Origin: Heloderma charlesbogerti
Lineage: Eukaryota; Chordata; Lepidosauria; Squamata; Helodermatidae
Length of the DNA stretch: 64,000 nt
Assembly: GCA_026122225.1 (NCBI GenBank)
Contig: JANEZZ010000468.1
Span: 1,947,001 to 2,011,000 of the forward strand
Reading direction: 5' to 3'
Part shown: one piece after another, positions 55,888-64,000 of the stretch
Layout of the letters: every line of letters starts with the position of its first letter
How positions within the stretch are numbered: position 1 is the first letter of the stretch
Position numbers and translations under genes: made by a program
Notes under the pieces: model-generated
Database searches by the model: none
What the model saw: only the letters and a program-made list of their open reading frames with translations
Told to the model about the DNA's origin: nothing

Positions 55888-58884
55888 AGTAGTTGTTCAG
55901 TCGTTCAGTCGTGTCCGACTCTTCGTAACCCCATGGACCATAGCACGCCAGGCCTTCCTGTCCTGCGCTCTCTCCCGGAGCGTGCTCAAGTTCATATTCA
56001 TTGCATCGGTGATGCTATCTAGCCATCTCATCCTCTGCCGTCCCCTTCTCCTTTTGCCTTCAGTCTTTCCCAGCATCAGGGTCTTTTCCAGGGAGTTTTC
56101 TCTTCGCATTAGGTAGCCAAAATATTTGAGCTTCAGCTTCAGTATCTGTCCTTCCAATGAGCACTCCAGGTTGATTTCCTTTAGGATTGACTGATTTGAC
56201 CTCCTTGCAGTCCAGGGGACTCATAAGAGTCTTCTCCAGCACCACAGTTCGAAAGCATCAATTCTTCAGCGCTCAGCCTTCCTTATAGTCCAGCTCTCAC
56301 AGCCATACATTACTACTGGGAAAACCACAGCTTTGATTAGATGGACCTTTGTCGGCAAGGTGATGTCTCTGCTTCTTACTATGCTGTCTAGGTTTGCCAT
56401 AGCTTTCCTCCCAAGGAGCAAGTGTCTTTTAATTTCATGGCTACAGTCACCGTCTGCGGTGATCTTGGAGCCCAAGAAAGTAAAATCTGTCACTGCTTCC
56501 ATTTCTTCCCCTTCTATATGCCAGGAAGTGATGGGGCCAGATGCCTTGATCTTAATTTTTGTAATGTTGAGTTTCAAACCAGCTTTTGCACTCTCCTCTT
56601 TCACCCTCAACAAGAGGCTTTTTAGATCCTCTTCGCTTTCTGCCATTAGGGTGGTATCGTCTGCATATCGGAGGTTGTTGATAATTCTCCCAGCAATCTT
56701 AATTCCAACCTGTGATTCATCCAACCCGGCGTTTCTCATGATGTACTCTGCATATAAATTAAATAAGCAGGGTGACAATATGCAGCCTTGTCGTACTCCA
56801 TTCCCAATTTTGAACCACTTGGTTGTTCCATGTCTGGTTCTTACTGTTGCTTCTTGACCCTCGTACAGGTTTCTCAGGAGACAGGTAAGGTGGTCTGGTA
56901 TTCCCATCACTTTAAGAATTTGCCACAGTTTGTTGTGATCCACACAATCAAAGGCTTTAGCATAGTCAATGAAGCAGAAATAGACATTTTTCTGGAATTC
57001 TCTTGCTTTCTCCATGATCCAGCGAATGTTGGCGATTTGATCTCTAGTTCCTCTGCCTCTTCAAAACCCAGCTTGTACTTCCGGTAGTTCTCGGTTCGCA
57101 TACTGCTGAATCCTGGCTTGTAGGATTTTGATCATCACCTTGCTGGCATGTGAAATGAGCTCAATTGTGCGGTAGTTTAAACACTCTTTGGCGTTTCCCT
57201 TCTTTGGAATTGGAATGTAAACTGACCTTTTCCAGTCTTGCGGCCATTGTTGAGTGTTCCAGATTTGTTGGCATATTGAATGCAGCACTTTAACAGCATC
57301 ATCTTTTAGGATTTTAAATAGCTCAGCTGGAATACTGTCATCTCCGCTAGCTTTGTTGTTACTAATGCTTCCTAAGGCCCACTTGACTTCACTCTCTAGT
57401 TTTCCTCGATTTCTTTGCATTGTTCATTTAAGAAGGCCTTCTTGTTTCTCCTTGCTATTCTCTGGAACTCTGCATTCAGTTGGATATATCTTCCCCTTTC
57501 TCCCTTACTTTTTGCTTCCCTTCTTTCCTCAGCTACTTGTAAAGCCTCATCAGACAGCCACTTGGCTTTCTTGCATTTCTTTTTCTTTGGGATGGATTTC
57601 GTTGCTGCCTCCTGAACAATGTTACGGACCTCCGTCCATAGTTCCTCAGGCACTCTGTCTATCAGGTCTAATCCCTGAAATCTATTCCTCATCTCCACTG
57701 TATATTCATAAGGGATATGATTGAGGTCATACCTGAATGGTTTAGTGGTTTTCCCTACGTTCTTCAATTTAAGCCGAAATTTTGCAACAAGAAGCTCATG
57801 ATCTGAGCCACAGTCAGCTCCAGGTCTTGTTTTTACTGACTGTATGGAGCTTGTCTATCTTTGGCTGCAAAGGACATAATCAATCTGATTTCGATATTGA
57901 CCATCTGGTGATGTCCATGTGTAGAGTCATCTCTTGTGCTGTTGGAAAAGAGTGTTTGCTATGATCAGCGTGTTCTCTTGGCAAAACTCTATTAGCTTTT
58001 GTCCTGCTTCATTTTGTACACCAAGGCCATGCCCGCCTGTTATCCTGGTGATTTCTTGACTTCCTACTTTAGCATTCCAATCCCCTATGATGAAGAGGAC
58101 ATCTTTTTTTGGTGTTAGTTCTAGAAGGTGTTGTAGATCTTCATAGAACCGGTCAACCTCAGCTTCTTTGGCCTCAGTGGATGGGGCATAGACTTGAATT
58201 ACAGTGATGTTGAATGGTTTGCCTTGGATTCGTACTGAGATCATTCTGTCGTTTTTAAGATTGTACCCCAGTACTGCTTTTCCCACCCTTTTGTTGACTA
58301 TGAGTGCTACTCCATTTCTTCTAAGGGATTCTTGCCCACAGTAGTAGATATGAAGGTCACCTGAATTAAATTCGCCCATGCCTGTCCATTTTAGTTCTCT
58401 GATTCCCAAGATGTTGATGTTCAATCTTGCCATCTCATGTTTGACCACCTCCAGCTTACCTTGATTCATTGATCTGACATTCCAGGTTCCTAAACAATAT
58501 TGTTCTTTACAGCATCGGATTTTCTTTTCACCACCAGACACATCCACAGCTGAGTGTCCTTTCGGCTTTGGCCCAGCCGCTTCACTCTTTCTGGCGCTAC
58601 TTGGAAATACCCTCTGCTCTTCCCCAGTAGTATATTGGACACCTTCTGACCTGAGGTGCTCATCTTCCGGTGTCATCTCTTTTAGCCTTGTGATACGTTC
58701 CATGGGGTTTTCTTGGCAAGAATACTGGAGTGGGTTGCCATTTCCAGTGGACCACATTTTGTCAGAACTCTCTGCCATGACCTGTCCATCTTGGGTGGCC
58801 CTGCACGGCATAGCTTATGGCTTCACTGAGTTTCGCAAGCCCCTTCACTGCAACAAGGCAGTGATCCATGAAGGGGCTAAGTAG
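55888..58884 (-). mobile_element. BovB (RTE-clade) non-LTR retrotransposon, near full length
   Basis: About 3.0 kb, against about 3.2 kb recalled for complete BovB. The 3' end (plus 55888) has ttgttcagtcgttcagtcgt. The 5' region on the minus strand reads ggacaggtcatggcagagag, aaatgtggtccactggaaat and ccagtattcttgccaagaaa, which matches the ruminant BovB leader as I recall it. The 5' boundary is not sharply defined. BovB is known for horizontal transfer between squamates and ruminants. The five other 3' fragments in this window are 5' truncated copies of the same family. Confidence 0.95.
55897..58811 (-). pseudogene. BovB ORF2: APE endonuclease plus reverse transcriptase, inactivated
   Basis: The endonuclease part (57927-58811) has GTWN at residues 108-111, Glu139 in REL, and GDWNAKVG with Asp244. 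SDHE follows at 57795-57806. The RT part (56266-57015) has FIDYAKAFDCVDH (Asp17), GVRQGCILSP (73-82) and the catalytic YADD (117-120). A further piece, 57061-57420, carries the RT N-terminus (IPIPKKGNAKECLNYRT). Breaks: TGA at 57927-57929, TAG at 57855-57857, a frame change near 57396-57420 that also seems to remove roughly 70 residues of the linker, and TGA at 57061, 56266 and 56221. Without these it would be one ORF. All breaks rule out activity of this copy. Confidence 0.93.
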
Positions 58885-58889
58885 ACAGC

Positions 58890-59425
58890 AGGTCAGTTCT
58901 TCAAGGATCAGTTTCACTTCACTGCCAGCTTCGTAATCAAATTTGTTATCAGTGTGCCCCTGACCACTGCAGGGCTAGGTTGCAAGCATCTCTTGCTAGC
59001 AAATGACACCATGATGGGATGGAATTAAAAAAGTAAGCAGCCATCTGTACAGTGGGACTCTTGGCTTTGTGGAATATTTGACTGTGGTCAAATAGGCCAT
59101 CAATTGACAAGTGTGTGAACCTTACTCCTAACTGTAATGGCACCTGTTATTAAATCAGCTGCCACAAAACTGGTTTTTAGTATGATATCTGCCACTTGAA
59201 GAATAGAAACAGGGTCTTTTCACAAGGCCATTTTCAGTTCTGTATTAGAAAACTGCATACACACTATGTGGTGAATGCGTATGTGTGTCTTTCTGTTATG
59301 TGTATATGCCGAAGTTACACCCAGCCAGAGCCCTCCACTCATCATGGCTTCCTACCACATGTAAGTGCATCTGTTTTGCTGCATACATTGTACGTTATCA
59401 TGTATGAAGGAGGGCAAACACTTTG
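58890..59425. other. No gene or clear element seen
   Basis: Sequence upstream of the BovB 5' end. Short frames only. Confidence 0.45.
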
Positions 59426-59432
59426 CTTACAT

Positions 59433-59563
59433 CAGCAATAGGGAACCTGGTGGTCTTCCAGATATTTTGGAGTACAGTTCTCACCATCCCCAGCCAGCAT
59501 GGCTCATTAGGGATGATGGGAATTGTACTCCAAATCTGGAGGGCACCAGGTTGTATATATCTG
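59433..59563. mobile_element. Palindromic hAT MITE with 8-bp TSD
   Basis: Termini CAGCAATAGGGAACCTGGTG and CACCAGGTTGTATATATCTG. The flanks gcttacat (59425-59432) and gcttacac (59564-59571) match at seven of eight, TA at positions 4-5. Inner arms ttggagtacagttctcacc and gggaattgtactccaa. Confidence 0.9.
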
Positions 59564-59754
59564 GCTTACACTAAAGTGATATCAGCCTTTTGTGTGTAAT
59601 TGCAAGCAAACATTAGAACTAACTTGATGAACTTTGTGAGGAGGGGGGCTGGAGAGGTCCAATCCTTCCCCAGATGCACTCATCACTATCGTTTGCATTC
59701 ATGCCCCAAGCAAGCTGGCCTGAGCCTGCCTCTTGTTCCACCCATTTCAGAGCA

Positions 59755-59905
59755 TTTCTACATGAGGCTTTTATTGCATGCTCATGACTGGTCACTCACA
59801 GAAGTTTGTGGGTCCTTTACACGACATCGTCACCTTCCAGGGCGTCTCCTGCACTTTTTTACCTTTATCCTGCTTTGTAAAAGATCGGAGATAACGTGAT
59901 AGGGA
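59755..59905. repeat. Unclassified interspersed repeat, copy 2
   Basis: Shares ctacatgaggcttttattgc, agaagtttgtgggtccttta and agggcgtctcctgcactttt with 14085-14250 in the same order. No termini recognised. Confidence 0.6.
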
Positions 59906-59909
59906 ACAT

Positions 59910-60620
59910 TAATCTGATATATCAGCTGTGTGTAATGATGGAGTTGCGTTATAACCACAGCGCCATCTAGTGGCAGTAAGAGGACACATATAGAACTTGC
60001 CGAGAAAGGAAATCCGTGATACAAAGCATGTGTTCACCTGTGTAAAGGAGCCAACCTTAATCCCACAAAGACTCTGGAAGCAGAAACCCTGGTAAGGATG
60101 TAGGATTTTAGCCTCATATGATGAAGCCCTCAGTGGTGGGTTGATCATTCTTCTGCCACCCATCATCAGCCCACCAATCCATCATTGAGGTCATTGTCTC
60201 AAGTGTATTGAGAGGTGTGGCCAAGCCATTTTTCCAAACCTAGTCCTTCCTCCGGCTACCCCAAACTGAAAATGACAGTGAGTTACAATTCCTGAGAAGG
60301 AGGTAAAGAATGTTCTCACACCTACACAGAACCTATGTTTTGAGATGGCTGAGGAGGAATTACTTCCTGCTCTTGCCATCCCAGGTCTTGGGGCTTGAGG
60401 GGGAAGGAAACAACGCTCCTTTCCTTATACAATGAAGTAGTTTTCTTTCGGAAAATCACTGGAATTCCCTGTTTATGGCCGCTCCGGTTAAAAATCAAGT
60501 GTGCTCTTCTCTGCAGAATCTTATTCAGGTACAGTTTTGTGTCTATGCAAAAGCATCCTGCAACATTAGGAACTGGCTTACACATTTACTTATACTAACA
60601 GACACTGTTACTCACACACA
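59910..60620. other. No gene seen
   Basis: Unique-looking sequence. Overlapping frames at 60322-60717 on both strands lack domains. Confidence 0.45.
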
Positions 60621-60628
60621 CACTAAGG

Positions 60629-60966
60629 CAGGATTGAGGAACCTCTTTCAGCCTTATGGCCAAATTCATTTTTGGAAAAGCTTGCAGGGGCCTCTTGGCA
60701 ATGGTGGGCAGGGCTGAAGACAAAGGGGATGGGGCCAGAAATATACAAAAAAGGTCCAGCATGTTGTAATCTAAAGCTTTTACTGCCAGGAATGAAGCCT
60801 TAGGAGAAGCATTTCAACTTTTAGAATGGGGGAGAAGCTGCACAGAAGCCAGGAAACCACCAAGCAATTGGTGGTTAGGGGAAAGGGGTTGGCCATCTGG
60901 GGAACTCTGGATTGAGACCACAGGAGGGCCAGATTTGGCCCTCGGGTCTGAACTTCCACACCCCTG
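60629..60966 (-). mobile_element. Non-autonomous hAT element, CAGGGGTGTTGAA family
   Basis: It reads as the reverse complement of 12600-12942: CAGGATTGAGGAACCTCTTT at the left end, then tactgccaggaatgaagcct, ggagaagcatttcaactttt, and gaacttccacacccctg at the right. The flanks cactaagg and caccaaag match at six of eight. No transposase. Confidence 0.85.
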
Positions 60967-60969
60967 CAC

Positions 60970-62465
60970 CAAAGGCCCATCAGGTTTAATGGGTGCGGTA
61001 GGGAAGATTGCTCTGGTCCTTTCCCCAACTTCTCCTTAAAATGGTTTGAATTGAGTGTGTCTTCACCTCTTCCAGATTTCATCTTGACTTATAATGGTTC
61101 AACACCAGGCCCCTCATCTGCCAGTTTCCCTCCTTTCCCCCCTCCTTTTCCACACTAACACAAACTTAGCAAGTTGTGGGGGAAGGACAGATAATAAATA
61201 ATGGCAGCCAATGCTAAATCAGGGGGCTGCTTCTAAACTGTTTCTGCTGACATGAACTCTGGGAAGTTAAGGGTTTTTTTTTAAAATTCCTCCTGACTCG
61301 TTGGCCAGAATGAATAATAATTTTAAAAAATCAATTCCTAGAGATCCTGTTCTTAATAGAAGTTTTGAACATCCACAGAACCCTTTATTAGAGAGCTGGA
61401 CATATAAGGGGTGCCCTCTGCTTACACAGGCCCTCTTATCAGCCTGGTTTCCTCCCTACCGCTCACATGTTACTGGAAAGTATCCAGTAATCACATTGCA
61501 CTAGCATGAACGACCCCTAGTGGAAAGCCAATAGGTCTTGCTGCCAGCAAGTGCTATTTGTGTTGCACTAGAAGCTGTTTCCCATTAGCCCCACGTCATC
61601 TACATTAGTGGTACCGTTGCACTGGATATGGCCCTGTTTTTGAAAAGATGGAGTAAGAAGGAAATTGGCAGACAAGAAGGGTGGAGGAGCTCTTTCAGGG
61701 TTACGGTTAGTCTTGGAAAGACCCAGCCCATTCCAAATTGAGTCGGGTGAGTTTCCCCATCATTGCCCTAGCTTCAGTGTCAGTATCTCTCTCTCTCTCT
61801 CTCCCCTTTGGCATCTAGTCCTGCGTCAGTGCACACATGTTTAACTCTTTGAAAAGCAGCCAACTATATCCAGGGAGAAGTCCTGTTTGGGCTACGAAGG
61901 CTCCTGCTGTGAAGCAATTATCCTTTCATTGTCTCTTAATGCCTTCACTGTTCTGCAATGCTGTACAAGTTAAACACTTAGCCAGCTTGGCTGGGCAGAA
62001 TGTCCCAGGGCTGGAGCACAGCAAACCTCTCAAAATATTCTCTTATCAGCATTGCCAGCAATGCAGTAAGTGACTCAGCAGAACAGCTACAGTGCAGAGT
62101 GGCACTACAAGGAAATTGGTGAGTCCTTTCCTGTGTGATGATGTCCAAGGTCTCTTGGAAAGCATCATGTTGTGTGCATGTGGTTCACAAAAACCAGGTT
62201 CTAGGCTGCAATCTTTTATACATACTTATTTGGGAATAAGTCCTGTTGGATTAAGTGGGTTGGCTTCTGAGTAAGCATGCATAGGGCCAGGTTGTTAGTT
62301 GAAAAACTTGATATGTATTATAATCTTTTTCTTTTAAACTCTTGGAAACACAAGTTCAGGCTTCTGCATAATCAACCACATGTTTAAGATAATGGGCTAT
62401 ATTTCCTGTGTATTTGAGTTAAAGAGCCAGCATAATGTTACAGCTGTGCTATAACTGTAACATGC
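60970..62465. other. No gene seen
   Basis: Intron-like sequence with a (CT)n run at about 61787-61803 and a worn short palindrome at 62204-62290. Confidence 0.45.
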
Positions 62466-62468
62466 TTT

Positions 62469-62680
62469 GTTGTTGTTGTTCAGTCGTTCAGTCGTGTCCG
62501 ACTCTTCGTGACCCCATGGACCATAGCACGCCAGGCCTTCCTGTCCTGCGCTCTCTCCCAGAGCATGCTCAAGTTCATATTCATTGCATCGGTGATGCTA
62601 TCTAGCCATCTCATCCTCTGCCGTCCCCTTCTCCTTTTGCCTTCAGTCTTTCCCAGCATCAGGGTCTTTTCCAGAGACAG
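62469..62680 (-). mobile_element. BovB LINE 3' end, 5' truncated
   Basis: The plus strand starts with (GTT)n at about 62467-62480, then cagtcgttcagtcgtgtccg, ccatggaccatagcacgcca, gatgctatctagccatctca and cagcatcagggtcttttcca. Homology ends at about 62677. A hairpin begins about 30 bp further on. Confidence 0.93.
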
Positions 62681-62707
62681 TCATGTTGCCCAAAAGAAAA
62701 ATTCCCA

Positions 62708-62793
62708 AAGAAAAATTCCAAAATATATATCACCATAATATCTCTTAGCTCAATAAGGGTATTATGGTGATACTGATTTTGGAAATTTTCTTT
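62708..62793. repeat. 86-bp hairpin next to BovB 5' junction
   Basis: Left aagaaaaattccaaaatata and tatcaccataatat pair with right attatggtgatactgatttt and ggaaattttctttt. Arms are about 35 bp with few mismatches around a ~14-bp loop. Confidence 0.8.
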
Positions 62794-62799
62794 TGGAAC

Positions 62800-64000
62800 T
62801 CTTTAGAATGATTTTGATAGCCTGTGAGTCAATGGTGTACAGTTAAGTTCATTTTGCAATGGAAAGCTGTGAGCTCCTGCCTGTACTGTGGGTCATACCC
62901 ACATGTCTGGGTTGGGGCTAGAAAACTAGTTTTGCATTGTCTGGGAAGTGAGGGTATACCAAAAAATGGAAGGAACCAGTTTTGATTTGGGATGCTGAAA
63001 GCTGTTTTAGGGGTCTCATGCTACCTTAGAATCAACACTGCCTGCTTCTGTAGCTTCTCTTCACCATATTGCCTACAAAAGCTGTATATTTTTAAATATA
63101 TGGTAGAGACTGATCCATGTAAAGGCTGCCCTGCGCCTCTTCTCATGCAAAAAAGGGAGGACATGAAACAATCTATTCCCTCCTCTCCAGATTTTGATTA
63201 GAATTTCTATAATATGCCTAGTACTGTAGGATGTGAGCATCTGGTATTGGAGCCTCCTCAGTCTCCGCCACTACAAAAATTGGGATGGTTCCATGAGAAA
63301 AACCCAACAGGAAGAAAACCAAGGCCATGTTGGCATTTCTTTGTGGCTGTCATTCTACGGTAAAAACTTCTAGCGTGGTCAGCTGAATGCAGGTATGTTT
63401 CCCTGAGAAACTAGACAGCCCTAAGTACTGTTTTGGAAATTACTGTTTCAGTAGTAAATGGGAAGTGTAACTGCACCATGCTTTTTTCTTTTTTTGGACT
63501 TCACTAACATCAGAAATGAGAGCTCATGCATGTCACACATGGAGAGTAATGTGGGCTATCCCTCCATCAGGATCTCATGCATCATCTTATAGCTGATGTT
63601 ACCAAAGAAATATAAAAGATGAATTATTAGGTAGCATGTGAGCTGTCACAGCTGCCACCACTCTCAAGAGCAACCTACACCTTGAACCTTTACCTGAGTG
63701 TTGGGCTACATTTGTTTTCCCCTGTTGGTAAATTGCCTAGACTTGATCAGTCTATCTAAAATCAACTATTGGCTCCTTGTGATCGATTCCTATAAAGATT
63801 AGTACCCCCTCTTTTTGGGATCCCAATCCCACAAAGATGCACCAGTTGCAATCCACTTGTGACATAAACAGGGCTGGAATAGGAGCAGGCCCAAGGCAGG
63901 ACTGGTTAGACGTTCAGAGTGTAGGGTGATAGGTTCTGTAGTAGCAATGAGCAGAAGCTGCATACACTATAGATTAGCAAAGACCAATAGGAAAGCCTTT
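62800..64000. other. No gene or clear element seen
   Basis: AT-rich sequence to the window end. Short frames only. Confidence 0.45.

Noticed and set aside
56333..56857. 174-codon plus-strand frame
   Set aside because: It is the antisense shadow of the BovB reverse transcriptase on the minus strand.

Overview
This looks like nuclear DNA of a squamate reptile (lizard or snake). The case rests on the repeats: a nearly full-length BovB (RTE-clade) LINE with several truncated relatives, a tRNA-derived SINE that ends in the BovB tail (the Sauria SINE design), CR1-clade LINEs, 5S-rRNA-derived SINEs and several families of short hAT-type elements. There are no prokaryotic signals and no long intact host reading frame. 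Apart from one GC-rich block the sequence is AT-rich, and most of it reads as intergenic or intronic.

Layout. Positions 1-3600 hold an LTR-like block (about 1715-2353) framed by 80-bp direct repeats. 3600-9100 carries a 5S-derived SINE, a hAT MITE with a perfect 8-bp target duplication (4508-4731), and CR1-type pieces. 9800-12500 carries a BovB 3' end, a diverged RTE fragment and a probable solo LTR (11943-12463). 12600-13700 holds stacked hAT elements, one nested in another. 15170-15862 is a CR1 LINE 3' end. A Sauria-type SINE at 20932-21249 lies just upstream of the only clear host regulatory feature: a CpG island at about 21440-22460 with a GC box, a CACGTG E-box, a CGG-repeat tract and a strong splice donor at 21951/21952. 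I read this as the promoter and non-coding first exon of a plus-strand gene whose intron 1 fills much of the rest of the window; the gene is not identifiable from what is here.

22.5-64 kb is repeat-rich, intron-like sequence: tRNA-type and MIR-type SINEs, many palindromic hAT elements, BovB 3' ends in both orientations, and the BovB copy at 55888-58884 on the minus strand. That copy keeps recognisable endonuclease and reverse transcriptase motifs but is dead: five in-frame stops, four of them TGA in contexts suggesting CGA>TGA, plus a frame break or deletion near 57410.

The main conclusions concern genome dynamics. Pairs of autonomous and parasitic elements share tails (BovB with the Sauria SINE; CR1 with the 5S SINE). 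The short palindromic hAT families have target duplications centred on TA, which fits a Buster-type transposase. One hAT palindrome (40648-40885) has inverted arms that run about 50 bp past its own ends, which ordinary transposition does not explain. I found no convincing evidence of a new protein-coding system.
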